A stretch of DNA of 64,000 bases from Paenibacillus sp. KS-LC4 (lineage in GTDB: Bacteria > Bacillota > Bacilli > Paenibacillales > Paenibacillaceae). Below are positions 1 through 10,028 of the stretch, one piece after another; the first letter of the stretch is position 1, and every line of letters starts with the position of its first letter. The stretch is from contig NZ_CP145905.1 of assembly GCF_036894955.1 (NCBI RefSeq), forward strand, positions 4,975,001 through 5,039,000. The letters are read 5' to 3'. The notes beneath the pieces are model-generated. The model had not been told where the DNA came from, did not search any database, and saw nothing but the letters and a program-made list of their open reading frames with translations. The position numbers and the translations under genes were made by a program.

Positions 1-71
1 TGCTTGCTTCAAAAGCGGCGTGTATTAATATATCATAGCACGCAAAAAATAGTCAAGCCCTATTTCAAAAA

Positions 72-112
72 AAAGATACCCTTTGCTTGAAACAAGCGAT
101 TTGGGTATCTTT
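72..112 (-). terminator. Intrinsic terminator of the ygxA-like gene
   Basis: Ten-base arms (72-81 and 103-112) enclose a second small hairpin (85-97, arms GCTTG/CAAGC). Read on the minus strand, the outer stem is followed by a T-rich tract (complement of 64-71). It lies just past the stop codon of the minus-strand gene that ends at 125. Bases 1-60 show nothing I can name. Confidence 0.8.
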
Positions 113-124
113 TGCCGTTCTATA

Positions 125-1000
125 TTATACAGCGAGCATCATATATCGAAGCTCCAACGCCTCAGTATCTCCACTAGCTGCCATCACCGCTACCTCGCGA
201 ATAAGCGAGCGTTTAACCAATCGTTGCAGCAACAAAGATAAATCAATATGAAGGGTCTTTATTCGCTCATGTTCCTGAAGCTCGCTAATGCTCCATGGCT
301 CCTCTCGGCTCATCATAATATTAAAGAGCAAGGAACAGCAATCCTTCATTTTATTAATTACCGTAAACTCACAAGCAAGCATAACAAGTTGAACACGCTG
401 CTCCAACGTTTCAGGGCTAACGGTTAACTCTTCATAAAGCTTGTAAACCCCAGGATGCACCCGACGCATTTGACGCCACACGGTTAGCTCTGGATGTTGT
501 CCTTCTTCAATTAATACAATGTGCGCCCAGTGATGCAGAGCAGTTAATATATTGCTGTATGCATCCAGTATATTGCGCTCTTCGTAATCGTGCTTCGCCT
601 GTAAGTAACTTCTCAGAAAGCCGGAGAACTCTACAAACCGCTTTTGCTCTCTCATGACGTCCGGAAATTGTATAATGCGCTCACGAATATCGCTTATACG
701 GCTGTCGCGCTCCAACAGTATCTCCCCCCGAACTATCCATTGAATAATACTTTTGTTCTCCCCGCTTGCCATCCACTGCTCCAGTTGACCTACACTCGCA
801 CTGCGGATCAGCACATGCTGCCCTTCAATGCGGACATGCTCAACACTTTGAACAGCAGTCTGCTCAACTATTGCAAGCAACAGCAGATCCAATCCTTCAG
901 TCAACGGACTGTAAGCATAAGAATTTTCGATTGCGATTAGACCAAGCAATTCTTGCTGTGATTGATGCGTTTGAATGAAATGTTCTTTTATATGTTTCAC
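125..1000 (-). CDS. ygxA: Nucleotidyltransferase-like protein, YgxA type
   Basis: A 291-residue soluble protein resembling B. subtilis YgxA, which is classed as nucleotidyltransferase-like. No biochemical role is established and I see no convincing catalytic Asp pair, so function is inferred from family only. The start is a GTG at 1000 with GGAGG five bases upstream. It is divergent from the ygzB-like gene; in B. subtilis perR, ygzB and ygxA are neighbours too, and perR lies 2.5 kb away here. A strong terminator follows the stop. Identification rests on the conserved neighbourhood plus overall protein character. Confidence 0.7.
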   Translation of the reverse strand: MKHIKEHFIQTHQSQQELLGLIAIENSYAYSPLTEGLDLLLLAIVEQTAVQSVEHVRIEGQHVLIRSASVGQLEQWMASGENKSIIQWIVRGEILLERDSRISDIRERIIQFPDVMREQKRFVEFSGFLRSYLQAKHDYEERNILDAYSNILTALHHWAHIVLIEEGQHPELTVWRQMRRVHPGVYKLYEELTVSPETLEQRVQLVMLACEFTVINKMKDCCSLLFNIMMSREEPWSISELQEHERIKTLHIDLSLLLQRLVKRSLIREVAVMAASGDTEALELRYMMLAV

Positions 1001-1149
1001 TTGGGCCTCCGTATAGCTAATCCAATATGATTAAGATATAATAATAATCTACGGTGTTTGTTATTTCGACAAACCGAGGACAGTTTCCTGCTTACAAAGA
1101 TGGAAAACCGTCTGATTATAATAAGAATACCACGGAGAGGATGGACAAA

Positions 1150-1500
1150 GTGAATAAGTTTTTTTTCAAATCAGCGAAAATAAACGAATTTCGTCTGTGG
1201 GGACTGATTTTCACACTCGTCGGCATGGGTGTTATGATTCTCGGTACAGCGGGAATCGTTCTTTGGGGACAAGCTGGTAAAATCGTAGCCGCGATCTTTA
1301 TGGTTATTGGCATGATTTCTTTGCTCGTTAGCGTTGCCGTTTATTTCTGGGCAGGCATGATGTCGACCAGTGCAACGATGCTGACTTGCCCCGAATGCAA
1401 TCGTCCGACGAAAATGCTCGGAAAAACGGATCGCTGCATGTTTTGCAAAACGATGCTGACACTCGATCCGGCGCAAGCCACACACGCTCCTTCCGAATAA
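1150..1500 (+). CDS. ygzB: YgzB-like membrane protein with zinc ribbon (DUF2614 type)
   Basis: About 116 residues. Two hydrophobic segments occupy roughly residues 17-40 and 47-72, followed by a C-terminal zinc-ribbon-like pattern (CPECNRP then CMFCKTM), as in the DUF2614/YgzB family. Function is unknown. I chose the GTG at 1150 because GGAGAGG (1134-1140) is nine bases upstream. The ATG at 1141 abuts that ribosome binding site, and the longer reading frame from 1054 has no ribosome binding site. It is divergent from the ygxA-like gene and convergent with the GH18 gene, with a shared bidirectional hairpin between them. Confidence 0.8.
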   Translation: MNKFFFKSAKINEFRLWGLIFTLVGMGVMILGTAGIVLWGQAGKIVAAIFMVIGMISLLVSVAVYFWAGMMSTSATMLTCPECNRPTKMLGKTDRCMFCKTMLTLDPAQATHAPSE

Positions 1501-1573
1501 TACGCTGCTCTTAAAAATAGGTTACATAAAGGTAAGCTGCAAGATCAGGATTATACATTTTTAAATTAGAATG

Positions 1574-1610
1574 AAAGAAGGCCCTCGCGAGTTCAGCGAG
1601 GGCCTTCTTT
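1574..1610. terminator. Bidirectional terminator hairpin
   Basis: A perfect 15-bp stem (AAAGAAGGCCCTCGC at 1574-1588 against 1596-1610) with a 7-base loop. It is flanked by T-rich sequence on both strands and lies between the convergent ygzB-like and GH18 genes. Confidence 0.88.
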
Positions 1611-1645
1611 CTAATAAAATTGCAAGGTTATTATTGCAATTACGT

Positions 1646-3370
1646 TTATTTGTTCAATGCGGTATCAATCGTTTCCCAGATAGCGTTCGTTTGAAAAGTG
1701 CGCTGCCAGGTTGCTACTCCAGCTAATCCGTACTTTTTAACTAATGCAACTCTAGCTTTGATCGACAGCTCGTCCTCAATCCAGATGCGTTTGAGCGCCT
1801 CCTCTTCCTTATACTCCACATAATGCTGCCCAGCATCGCTATCGAGTACAGGCTTTAGCTTATTTTGCGTAATAATCTCTTTCACTTTATCCATGCCAAG
1901 CGCTTTGGAGCTTACCTTGGTTCCGCCATTATCTTCGGTTTCCGTCCAAACCCTGGTGTATAGCGGCATACTCAATATAAGCTTGCTTGCAGGAACATCG
2001 TCTTCGTCCAATATTCTCTTCAAGGATTGCTCCGTCCAAGGCAGCGAAGCGACCGACCCCGCAATCGGGCTTGTAGCCCAATGCTCGTCATAAGCCATAA
2101 CCATCATGTAGTCTACAACTTTGCCAAGCGCTTTTCGATCCAGAAAAACAGACCACATCTCGCTGTTGGACTTGGGCGTTACATCAATAGAAACAACTAG
2201 TCCTGCTTCATGAAGCAGAGGCGTCAGCTCACGGACGAACTGGACTAGGTTTTCCTTATCTTTCGTATATACATTCTCAAAGTCTACATTAATGCCCTGC
2301 AAATGATACAGCTCTGCAAATGCAAGCAGCTGCTGGATCATGTGAAATCGCGTATCTACTGTCGCCAGAGCCGCACTCGTCCGATCAGGCTCAAACCCGT
2401 TGCTGAAGAGCGCCCAAACTTGCATCTTCTGCTCTTTAGCCCATTTTACATACGCTGGATCAGCCTTGCCTTTAATTGTGCCATCCGCATCCTGAAGCTC
2501 AAACCAGGTTGGACTGACGACATTGACGCCTTGCATTTCCGGAATTGTCGCTGGATCTGGCTTACGTTGATAAACAGCTTCCCAGGTCAGATTGATTTTG
2601 CTGCCTGTAACCTTCCAAGCAACAAAGTCCGTTTCATTATCGCTAGGCGCAATCTGCTCCATGCCAGTGAGAGTCGTATCACTTTTAGCGATATAACCCG
2701 GATGACCATCCGGTCCCTGAACGAGCAGCCAGCCATCGCGTTCTCCCCAAACTCTGAGCTTGCTCGCGAGCGGAGCCTTCTCCACAATCGGCGCCCTAAT
2801 AGTAGGCTCTGTTCGTATAGCCGCTCCTTTCTCCCGATTGGCTTCCGCCAGTTGGATAGCCTCGCCAGACTGAAGCAGGGATACAACTCCTGAATTTTCA
2901 ACGTATTCTGTCTGCAAGCCATAAAGCTCTTCAATCGGTGTAATTGGAATGTAAACCACATCATCCTGCACCTCAGCTGTAATCGTCAAGTCAAAGGGCT
3001 TGCGATTCGCAGTCGCCGTCAAGGAATTTGTCTGCAAACGCAGCACCTTATTTGCTGTTGTAAAAATAATAGATCCACTATCCGCTTCATACCGAATAGG
3101 TTGGTCTGCCCCAAGCACCTGCTGAAGGACAGGAAGCGGCAGCTTCACTTCGTTATTTTCAATAATGGCACCTTGCTTCATTGCTTCCCCATGAACAATG
3201 ATTGGATTTTTCACCCCATAATCGGGAGCTATTTGTTTAAAATTAGGAATGTAGCGGTCATATACAAACCAACCACCACCTGCTGCAATAATAACGATTA
3301 AAAATAAAAATAGATACCGAGCCCCCCTGCCCTTGCGGCGACGAGGAGTACGGCGAAGCAAAGTTTCCAA
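1646..3370 (-). CDS. Membrane-anchored family 18 glycosyl hydrolase with SH3-like domain
   Basis: 574 residues. An Arg/Lys-rich N-terminus leads into one membrane segment (about 19-37), so the rest should be outside the cytoplasm. Residues 50-165 resemble the copper-amine-oxidase N-terminal-like repeat common in Bacillota exported proteins. An SH3-like domain follows (about 180-235), then a GH18 barrel (about 245-572). The GH18 motif reads GINVDFENV, with E365 as the likely catalytic acid. The domain set resembles cortex or spore-wall N-acetylglucosaminidases such as YaaH/YdhD, but those carry LysM rather than this N-terminus, so a cell-wall role is inference. The start is TTG at 3370 with AAGGAG ten bases upstream. 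Confidence 0.85.
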   Translation of the reverse strand: METLLRRTPRRRKGRGARYLFLFLIVIIAAGGGWFVYDRYIPNFKQIAPDYGVKNPIIVHGEAMKQGAIIENNEVKLPLPVLQQVLGADQPIRYEADSGSIIFTTANKVLRLQTNSLTATANRKPFDLTITAEVQDDVVYIPITPIEELYGLQTEYVENSGVVSLLQSGEAIQLAEANREKGAAIRTEPTIRAPIVEKAPLASKLRVWGERDGWLLVQGPDGHPGYIAKSDTTLTGMEQIAPSDNETDFVAWKVTGSKINLTWEAVYQRKPDPATIPEMQGVNVVSPTWFELQDADGTIKGKADPAYVKWAKEQKMQVWALFSNGFEPDRTSAALATVDTRFHMIQQLLAFAELYHLQGINVDFENVYTKDKENLVQFVRELTPLLHEAGLVVSIDVTPKSNSEMWSVFLDRKALGKVVDYMMVMAYDEHWATSPIAGSVASLPWTEQSLKRILDEDDVPASKLILSMPLYTRVWTETEDNGGTKVSSKALGMDKVKEIITQNKLKPVLDSDAGQHYVEYKEEEALKRIWIEDELSIKARVALVKKYGLAGVATWQRTFQTNAIWETIDTALNK

Positions 3371-3392
3371 GCGTATCGCGCTCCTTTATAAA

Positions 3393-3442
3393 AGACGAAA
3401 GCGTGCATGTCCGCGGTTGAACGCTTCCCTGCACGCCATCAT
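3393..3442 (-). terminator. Probable terminator after perR
   Basis: The arms GCGTGCA and TGCACGC are separated by about 22 bases that can pair further. On the minus strand they are followed by a T-rich run (TTTCGTCTTTT). It lies between perR and the GH18 gene. Confidence 0.55.
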
Positions 3443-3477
3443 TTTGTTAGATTTAATTCTTGCTAAATGGTTAGCTA

Positions 3478-3906
3478 TTATTTCTTAGCCGCTGCGCAAG
3501 TAGAGCAGGAACCGTAAATTTCCATTCGATGCCCTTGCACGATAAAACCAGTCTCCTGCGATGCCACCCGCTCCACCTCAAGTAACGGCGGGTATTCAAA
3601 ATCAACAATTTGGCCACAGTCATTGCATATGGCATGATAATGCTCCGATGTATCCGCATCAAAGCGGCTGGAATCATCTCCATATGTCAGTTCCTTAACA
3701 AGCCCCGCTTCTACAAATAACCGTAGGTTATTATATATGGTCGCCACGCTCATACTTGGAAAATTAGGCGACAGTGATTTATAAATTTCATCGGCTGTCG
3801 GATGAGTCATCGATTCCATTAAAAAGCTTAAAATGGCATGACGCTGCGGGGTCATACGGACACCATTCATTTTTAATTGCTGCAATGCTGCATTAACGGC
3901 TCCCAT
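3478..3906 (-). CDS. perR: Peroxide-sensing Fur-family repressor PerR
   Basis: 142 residues, close to B. subtilis PerR over its whole length. The regulatory-metal ligands are present (H35, D83, H89, H91, D102 in this numbering). So are the four structural-zinc cysteines (C94, C97, C134, C137). In this family metal-catalysed histidine oxidation releases the protein from peroxide-stress promoters. The longer frame from 3969 is rejected: its first codons overlap a sigma-A promoter, whereas the ATG at 3906 matches the family N-terminus (helix then MTPQRHAIL). No clear Per box (TTATAATNATTATAA) is visible upstream, so autoregulation cannot be shown from the sequence. Confidence 0.95.
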   Translation of the reverse strand: MGAVNAALQQLKMNGVRMTPQRHAILSFLMESMTHPTADEIYKSLSPNFPSMSVATIYNNLRLFVEAGLVKELTYGDDSSRFDADTSEHYHAICNDCGQIVDFEYPPLLEVERVASQETGFIVQGHRMEIYGSCSTCAAAKK

Positions 3907-3939
3907 TCCCCTCACGCCTTTCAATTCGTATTTAAAGCT

Positions 3940-3969
3940 ATTGTACGTGTTTTCAAAATGATTTGTCAA
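3940..3969 (-). promoter_or_regulatory. Sigma-A promoter of perR
   Basis: On the minus strand: perfect -35 TTGACA (3964-3969), 18-base spacer, -10 TACAAT (3940-3945). Transcription should start near 3933, about 27 bases before the perR ATG. Confidence 0.75.
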
Positions 3970-3978
3970 TGAATGCGG

Positions 3979-5907
3979 TTATTGCTCTGGGGCACTATAC
4001 TGTATGGCAATACTGTTGTTGGCATTAATTTGCAGACGGTATTGACCGTCTCCAATCGTTCCCCTCACTGTCTTTTTACTGACTTCGAGCGGCAAATTCG
4101 TTGTAATTGCGCCGAAAGTGACCGATCCATATACGGTATAACTGCCATACTGCGGGACAGTCAACTTAATTTCCCCTACGGAGCTATCAACATCCCAGTC
4201 ACCGCCAACTACCGAGCTCGCCAGCTCTATACCGCCATTAAGGGTAGCAGCCTTTACAGCGCCGATAGCTTCATTAATGTTGATTTTTCCATTTTTCGTA
4301 TCGGCCTCTATATCTCCCGAAATGTTTGTCATCTTCAAAGCCCCATTCGTCGCTTCCGCAAATACATTCCCTGTAATAGATGCAGCGGTAACAGCTCCAT
4401 TTAATAAGGTTATACTTGTATCTCCTATTATATGACGAAGAGTAATCGTTCCATTATTTGCTTTCGCCTGAACGCTGCCCTGTATGCCTTCTGCTAAAAT
4501 TTCGCCCGTATCGCTGGAAAGCTCCACACCACCTGGAGCATCAAGATTTACAACTTTTATCGGTCCATTATCCGTATGCACGAGCACAGAAAGCTGTCTC
4601 GGCGGCTGCTCATCCCGCTGCTGCTCCTCTAATTGTAGGGGCGACTGCTCAGGAGTTTGTGTTGATGTCTCGTTCAAAGCAGAGGCTTGTTCCACGTTAT
4701 TCGGCGAGCTTGGATTTGGCATACTCGTCTCCTGTGCAGCTGGATCGTCCGACGCAAGATCATGATCAGTAGCGGAATCAAGATCAGGCTCTGCCACTTC
4801 CTTCACCTGAACCTTGGGCAAACGAGGCACGGTTACGATCATATTTATTCGCGGTTTGCGCGTCCCGTTCTCCCCATAGCTGCTGCTTTTGGCCTGCAAG
4901 GTGATTTTTTCACCACTTGCTGACGCCTCGATCTGCGCTTTTTCAGCCATTTTGTCGGCCTCAGCCTCATCAGCAATATCAACCCACACCTCGGTATTTA
5001 TGCTGATATAATCATTATTTCCACTTTGAAGCGTCACTTTGCCATTCACATTGTAAATCTGAATAGCGGTCGTCTTTTCTTCCATTGGCACAATGAGTAG
5101 TTCTTTCTGAAAATGGAAGCCCTTTTCCTCGCCATAATCCTGTGCGCCATTCAAATCGACATATTGATCAATCCAGCGAAAAGGCAGATCTGCATATTGC
5201 GTTACTAAAAAGCCAAAGCCAGCAATGACAACCGCTGTCACGCTTCCAATAAAATCAAGTCGCAATTGCTTTCGCGACCGCCGCTGCAATAGACTGTAGG
5301 CGATTAGCTCACCCCCCAGACCTATAAACAAAACAGGCCACCAATAACGCATCAGCGCATAAGCATTGCTGCTGTGTATTTCATCCCACAACAGCAGCGC
5401 TCCTGAAGCCGCAATAAATAGAGCAGCCGTAAAGCTTCCTAACCGAAATACCTCCGCCAGCCGCTGACGCAAAACTAGGCTTACAGCGATCAGCCCTAGA
5501 ACAGGTCCTACGGCATAATTAGCCGCTTCATCAAACCAAGTGAACAAAGAAGTCGGCTGCCGAAGCATGAGCAGCAGCATAAGCAAAATGCCCGCCACCA
5601 TAATGAGTATGCCGTCCCTAAGCTTTAAACTGGGCTGCGTTTCCGCTTGCCGATCCAAGCTTTGCAGCGCATCATAGACGCTAATAAAATAAAATACAGG
5701 CAGCGCCAGCCCTAAATAAACAATAAGCAGCAAATGCTTCGCACCATCCGCATCCGCCAAACGAACAATAGTGCCGGCATCTAGCAAAATACCAGCGGCA
5801 AGCAGCAGCCCTCTCGTATATTCCCCCGTATATAAATGTCCCGCTCCCGGCCATAGAAAGGCCAGCAGCACAGTAAGCAATCGACTTTTCCTACGTCCCG
5901 TATTCAT
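3979..5907 (-). CDS. Polytopic membrane protein with DUF4097 beta-solenoid domain
   Basis: About 642 residues. The N-terminal 250 residues hold roughly eight hydrophobic segments, starting with a TM2-like stretch (WPGAGHLYTGEYTRG). The C-terminal half is a DUF4097-type domain with repeated NG/DTKNG turns (about 270-640). It is split by an acidic and polar low-complexity linker (about 375-450). DUF4097 proteins include B. subtilis YvlB, which is linked to envelope stress, but no biochemical function is known. An ATG at 5907 (GGAG six bases upstream) and a TTG at 5922 (GGAGG seven bases upstream) are both plausible starts. The stop lies ten bases from the -35 of perR. Confidence 0.75.
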   Translation of the reverse strand: MNTGRRKSRLLTVLLAFLWPGAGHLYTGEYTRGLLLAAGILLDAGTIVRLADADGAKHLLLIVYLGLALPVFYFISVYDALQSLDRQAETQPSLKLRDGILIMVAGILLMLLLMLRQPTSLFTWFDEAANYAVGPVLGLIAVSLVLRQRLAEVFRLGSFTAALFIAASGALLLWDEIHSSNAYALMRYWWPVLFIGLGGELIAYSLLQRRSRKQLRLDFIGSVTAVVIAGFGFLVTQYADLPFRWIDQYVDLNGAQDYGEEKGFHFQKELLIVPMEEKTTAIQIYNVNGKVTLQSGNNDYISINTEVWVDIADEAEADKMAEKAQIEASASGEKITLQAKSSSYGENGTRKPRINMIVTVPRLPKVQVKEVAEPDLDSATDHDLASDDPAAQETSMPNPSSPNNVEQASALNETSTQTPEQSPLQLEEQQRDEQPPRQLSVLVHTDNGPIKVVNLDAPGGVELSSDTGEILAEGIQGSVQAKANNGTITLRHIIGDTSITLLNGAVTAASITGNVFAEATNGALKMTNISGDIEADTKNGKININEAIGAVKAATLNGGIELASSVVGGDWDVDSSVGEIKLTVPQYGSYTVYGSVTFGAITTNLPLEVSKKTVRGTIGDGQYRLQINANNSIAIQYSAPEQ

Positions 5908-6006
5908 CCTATGCTCCTGCAAAACCTGTCCTCCGTATATGCAAGTTTATTGCTTATTATTGTACCATAGATGCCCGCTTATAGGCTTATGCTTAAAATG
6001 CCAAAA

Positions 6007-6035
6007 AAGAGCCGTCCAGCTTATGGACAGCTCTT
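6007..6035 (-). terminator. Terminator of the gatCAB operon
   Basis: A 12-bp stem with one mismatch (6007-6018 against 6024-6035), followed on the minus strand by six T residues (6003-6008 complement). It is downstream of gatB. Confidence 0.85.
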
Positions 6036-6077
6036 CATTGAATATCAATATTCAACTTGTATGCTAATGTAGCTATA

Positions 6078-7523
6078 TTAGACTTGCTGAAGACGCTCCA
6101 GCAGCATTTTGTTAACCATTGCCGGATTCGCCTTGCCTTTCGTTTCTTTCATAATTTGGCCGACAAGGAAGCCGATCGCCTTCTCTTTGCCTGCGCGGAA
6201 ATCCTCAACCGATTGCGGATTCGCTCCAATGATTTTATCGACGATGGCAATGATTGCCCCCTCGTCGCTAATTTGTACGAGACCCTGCTCTTCAACGATC
6301 TGCTGCGGCAGCTTGCCGGATTCCAGCATTTCCTTAAAGACGGTTTTGGCGATTTTGCTGCTGATTGTGCCTTTCTCCAGCAAGCCAATCATTTCCCCAA
6401 GCCCTTGACCTGTAATCAACACATCAGACAGCTCTAGGCTATTCGAATTCAAATAGCCAAGCAGGTCGCCCATAATCCAGTTGGATACAGCCTTCGCATC
6501 CTTCGTATAGGACAAGCTTGCTTCAAAAAAGTCGGCCAATTTCTTCGACGCCGTAATAACATCAGCATCGTAGGATGGCAAGCTGTATTCACTAGTATAG
6601 CGGGCTTTACGTGCATCTGGAAGCTCAGGTATCGAAGCTTTAACACGCTCTTTCCACTCTTCATCAATAAAGAGGCGAACCAAATCCGGGTCCGGGAAAT
6701 AACGATAGTCATGGGATTCCTCTTTGCCGCGCATTGAAATCGTCTTGCCCTGCGCTTCATCCCAGCGGCGAGTTTCTTGAACAACCTTATTGCCGCTGTT
6801 CAGCACCTCAGCCTGACGCCATTGCTCATATTCAAGACCACGCTGAACGCCGCGGAAGGTGTTCATGTTTTTCAGCTCAGCGCGCGTGCCAAGCTTCTCT
6901 TGACCATAAGGACGAAGGCTGATGTTCGCGTCGCAGCGCAAGCTTCCCTCTTCCATTTTGACATCCGATACTTCGCAGTAAAGCATAATTGCTTTCAGCT
7001 TCTCCAGATAGGCTTTCGCCTCCTCAGGCGTACGAATGTCCGGCTCGGAAACTATTTCAACGAGCGGCGTACCGACACGGTTAAAGTCAACGAGTGAGGC
7101 GTAACCTCCATCAACATGCGTCAGCTTGCCCGCATCCTCTTCCAAGTGCAGACGGGTAATGCCAATTCGTTTCGTAACGCCATTTACTTCAATATCAATC
7201 CAACCATTCTCGCCAATTGGCTGATCGAATTGCGAAATTTGATAAGCTTTAGGGGAATCGGGATAAAAATAGTTTTTACGGTCAAATTTGCTGACATCAG
7301 CAATTGTGCAATTGAGCGCCATCGCAGCCTTCATCGCGTATTCAACCGCCTGCTTGTTCAGCACCGGCAGCACGCCGGGATGACCAAGGCAGACCGGGCA
7401 GGTATGCGTATTAGGCGGGGCTCCGAAAGCGGTGGAGCAGCCGCAAAAAATCTTGCTGTTGGTGTGCAGCTCAACGTGCACTTCCAGCCCGACTACCGTT
7501 TCATATTGAGTCGCTTCAGACAT
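6078..7523 (-). CDS. gatB: Asp/Glu-tRNA(Asn/Gln) amidotransferase subunit B
   Basis: 481 residues. It opens with the family signature [13 protein letters not shown] and a Cys-rich zinc site (CGCSTAF...CPVCLGHPG) and ends in the YqeY-like tail domain. GatB is the kinase/transamidase subunit. It phosphorylates Glu-tRNA(Gln) or Asp-tRNA(Asn) and accepts ammonia from GatA. The start is ATG 7523 with AAGGAGG seven to eight bases upstream; the longer open frame to 7709 overlaps gatA and is not used. It is the last gene of gatC-gatA-gatB, with a terminator directly after it. Confidence 0.97.
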   Translation of the reverse strand: MSEATQYETVVGLEVHVELHTNSKIFCGCSTAFGAPPNTHTCPVCLGHPGVLPVLNKQAVEYAMKAAMALNCTIADVSKFDRKNYFYPDSPKAYQISQFDQPIGENGWIDIEVNGVTKRIGITRLHLEEDAGKLTHVDGGYASLVDFNRVGTPLVEIVSEPDIRTPEEAKAYLEKLKAIMLYCEVSDVKMEEGSLRCDANISLRPYGQEKLGTRAELKNMNTFRGVQRGLEYEQWRQAEVLNSGNKVVQETRRWDEAQGKTISMRGKEESHDYRYFPDPDLVRLFIDEEWKERVKASIPELPDARKARYTSEYSLPSYDADVITASKKLADFFEASLSYTKDAKAVSNWIMGDLLGYLNSNSLELSDVLITGQGLGEMIGLLEKGTISSKIAKTVFKEMLESGKLPQQIVEEQGLVQISDEGAIIAIVDKIIGANPQSVEDFRAGKEKAIGFLVGQIMKETKGKANPAMVNKMLLERLQQV

Positions 7524-7548
7524 CGTTAATCCTCCTTTATTCAATCTA

Positions 7549-9006
7549 TTAGAGCTGCGGACGCAGCTTGTGGAATTCTGTATTTTGCTCGAAGGCATGG
7601 GCCGTACGCAGAACCGTCGACTCGTCGAAGGCTTTGCCGATAATTTGCAAGCCGATTGGCAAGCCGTCCGCTTGTCCGCAAGGAATGCTGATTGCCGGAA
7701 CGCCTGCAAGGCTGACCGGAATCGTACAAATATCGTTCAAATACATCGTTAGCGGGTCGCCGACTTGCTCGCCGAGCTTGAACGCTGCTGTCGGGGCAGT
7801 TGGCCCGATGATAACATCATATTTTTCAAATACTTGGTCAAAATCTTGTTTAATGAGCGTGCGCACTTTTTGTGCTTTCAAATAATACGCGTCATAGTAG
7901 CCGGAGCTAAGCGCATACGTTCCCAGCATAATACGGCGCTTGACTTCTGGACCAAAGCCCTCGCTGCGCGATTTGCGGTACAAATCAATCAGGTTCGCTG
8001 GATTGTCTGCACGGACGCCGTAACGAACGCCATCGAAACGGGCTAAGTTGGACGAAGCTTCAGAAGAAGCAAGCAAATAATAAGCTGCAATTGCATATTC
8101 GGTATGCGGCAGCGAAACCTCTTCCCATGTTGCGCCAAGGCTTTCATACACTTTCAGTGCATTCAAAACCGCTTCCTTAACCTTTGGATCGACGCCTTCT
8201 CCCAAATATTCCTTCGGTACCGCAATGCGCAAGCCTTTGACATCGCCTGTCAAGGCAGACGAATAGTCCGGAATGCTTACGTTCGCAGAGGTAGAGTCTT
8301 TCGCATCATAACCAGCGATCGCTTGCAGCACAAATGCGGAATCCTCCACATTTTTCGTCAAAGGACCGATTTGGTCCAGCGATGAAGCGAAAGCAACAAG
8401 CCCAAAACGGGAAACAAGGCCATACGTTGGCTTAAGACCGACAATGCCGCAATAAGCTGCTGGCTGACGGATCGAACCGCCCGTATCAGAGCCAAGCGAG
8501 AAATAAACTTGTCCCGCAGCAACAGAAGCTGCTGAAGCGCCGCTGGAGCCACCCGGCACATATTCGGTGTTCCACGGATTGCGTGTTGGATAATAGCTGG
8601 AATTTTCATTCGAGCCGCCCATTGCAAACTCATCCATGTTCAGCTTGCCGATTGTGACGGATTGCGCCGATTTCAGCTTGCTCACAACCGTTCCATCATA
8701 AATGGGGTTGTAGTTATCTAGAAATTGGCTGGCACATGTTGTGCGCAGGCCTTCGGTAACGATATTATCTTTAATTCCAGCCGGAAGACCAAACAGTAAG
8801 CCGCGTTCCACTCCTGCTTGAAGCTGCTTGTCCAGCTCGGCTGCATGCTGGCGAGCTCCCTCTTCATTAAGCGTAAGGAACGCTTGAATGGAAGCTTCTG
8901 TTCTTTTAATACGAGCAAAGGATTCATCAACCAATTCGGTGACGGAAAGCTCCTTGTGGCTCAGCTTGTTATGTACATCCTGAAGACGCAAATCAAACAG
9001 TGACAA
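7549..9006 (-). CDS. gatA: Asp/Glu-tRNA(Asn/Gln) amidotransferase subunit A
   Basis: 485 residues of the amidase-signature family. The Ser-cisSer-Lys triad falls at K79, S154 and S178, exactly the positions known for bacterial GatA, in the context [10 protein letters not shown]...[12 protein letters not shown]. It hydrolyses glutamine to supply ammonia to GatB. The start is a TTG at 9006 with GGGAGG eight bases upstream. It lies between gatC and gatB in the standard operon order. Confidence 0.97.
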   Translation of the reverse strand: MSLFDLRLQDVHNKLSHKELSVTELVDESFARIKRTEASIQAFLTLNEEGARQHAAELDKQLQAGVERGLLFGLPAGIKDNIVTEGLRTTCASQFLDNYNPIYDGTVVSKLKSAQSVTIGKLNMDEFAMGGSNENSSYYPTRNPWNTEYVPGGSSGASAASVAAGQVYFSLGSDTGGSIRQPAAYCGIVGLKPTYGLVSRFGLVAFASSLDQIGPLTKNVEDSAFVLQAIAGYDAKDSTSANVSIPDYSSALTGDVKGLRIAVPKEYLGEGVDPKVKEAVLNALKVYESLGATWEEVSLPHTEYAIAAYYLLASSEASSNLARFDGVRYGVRADNPANLIDLYRKSRSEGFGPEVKRRIMLGTYALSSGYYDAYYLKAQKVRTLIKQDFDQVFEKYDVIIGPTAPTAAFKLGEQVGDPLTMYLNDICTIPVSLAGVPAISIPCGQADGLPIGLQIIGKAFDESTVLRTAHAFEQNTEFHKLRPQL

Positions 9007-9073
9007 AACATGTTCCTCCCTTCAATATAAAAACGCAGCAAGCCGTTAAAGCTATCGCGCTCAATCATGCAGA

Positions 9074-9361
9074 CTATTCCAACACAGCTGGCACTTTAAT
9101 TTGGCCGTCTTCTTCATCAGGTGCGTTGAGCAGCACCTTCTCGATCGGCAGCGAATCGTGCGTTATATCCTCGCGCGTCACATTCGTAATCGGCAGCACA
9201 TGGCTAGTCGGCTCGACGTTTTCTGTATCAAGCGAGTTCAGCTTTTCTGCATATTTTAAAATCGCATTAAGCTGCTCGGTGAATTTATCCTTCTCCTCGT
9301 CAGACAGCTCAAGGCGAGCCAAATTCGCAACATGCTCGACATCTTTAATCGTAATGCTCAT
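9074..9361 (-). CDS. gatC: Asp/Glu-tRNA(Asn/Gln) amidotransferase subunit C
   Basis: 95 residues, beginning [19 protein letters not shown], typical of GatC, the small subunit that stabilises the GatA-GatB complex. It starts at ATG 9361 behind GGGGAGGAA. It is the first gene of the operon, 67 bases before gatA. Confidence 0.96.
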   Translation of the reverse strand: MSITIKDVEHVANLARLELSDEEKDKFTEQLNAILKYAEKLNSLDTENVEPTSHVLPITNVTREDITHDSLPIEKVLLNAPDEEDGQIKVPAVLE

Positions 9362-9482
9362 GAATGTTCCTCCCCCTTCTTAAGCCTGCAATCATTCTTT
9401 CTATTATAGCCTAGAATCACATTTTGACAAAGTGCACAAACATGGGCTAGAACGCTTATGGTCTATTATAGCTATCAATAGC

Positions 9483-9517
9483 AGATGACCCTCCCGCACC
9501 TGGCGGAAGGGTCATCT
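9483..9517 (-). terminator. Terminator of the IDEAL-like gene
   Basis: Ten-base arms (9483-9492 and 9508-9517) with additional inner pairing. It sits just past the stop of the minus-strand gene ending at 9530. The following T-run is weak. Confidence 0.6.
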
Positions 9518-9529
9518 CGCAGAAGCTTA

Positions 9530-9919
9530 TTAAATCCACGCTTTCAAGTTAACCTGCCTTATAAAATCCTTCTGGCTTTGGCCTTCAGCAGCAGTTGGCT
9601 CCGCTTCTGGAGCAGACTCTTCGCCTCTCATTATACGCTTAAACAGCTCTTCATTATGAGTAGCCAGCGCGAAGTCAATCAGCGACTCGCGTTCGATGCG
9701 GTCAACCTCTTCTTGAAGCAACACATCCTCAAGCTCCACATCTTCATCTGGCAGCAAAAAATTACGATTGGCAGCCGGAACGCGCACCACGTAATCAAAT
9801 ACATTGTCAGCATTACGATCGTAAGCAATTATATAGCCATATTCCCCTACGGGAAGATTTTGCTCAAAATGATCAGATACAATAATTACCTTAGTTCCCA
9901 AACTAAGCATAGTCTTCAC
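9530..9919 (-). CDS. Small acidic protein with IDEAL-like motif, unknown function
   Basis: 129 residues. The N-terminal 60 residues look like a compact beta domain (LGTKVIIVSDHF...GYIIAYDRN). The middle contains LIDFALATHNEELFKRIM, which resembles the IDEAL motif of Bacillota proteins such as YpiB, although the core reads IDFAL rather than IDEAL. The tail is acidic and Ala/Glu-rich, probably disordered. It is monocistronic, between gatC and the PH-domain genes. Function is not known, and the family assignment is by eye. Confidence 0.6.
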   Translation of the reverse strand: MKTMLSLGTKVIIVSDHFEQNLPVGEYGYIIAYDRNADNVFDYVVRVPAANRNFLLPDEDVELEDVLLQEEVDRIERESLIDFALATHNEELFKRIMRGEESAPEAEPTAAEGQSQKDFIRQVNLKAWI

Positions 9920-10028
9920 TCCTATCTATCGGACGCTAACCTATAACTATTATCCTACTAAAAAATAGTAGCGGTGTCCAATAGGGATTGAAACTATCGC
10001 GGGTCGGAAGCCGAGAGCAACGCTGCTG

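Noticed and set aside
3907-3969. Longer N-terminus for PerR
   Set aside because: These bases contain the promoter TTGACA-18-TACAAT and do not match the family.
7524-7709. N-terminal extension of GatB
   Set aside because: It overlaps gatA; the ATG at 7523 has a strong ribosome binding site and the family N-terminus.
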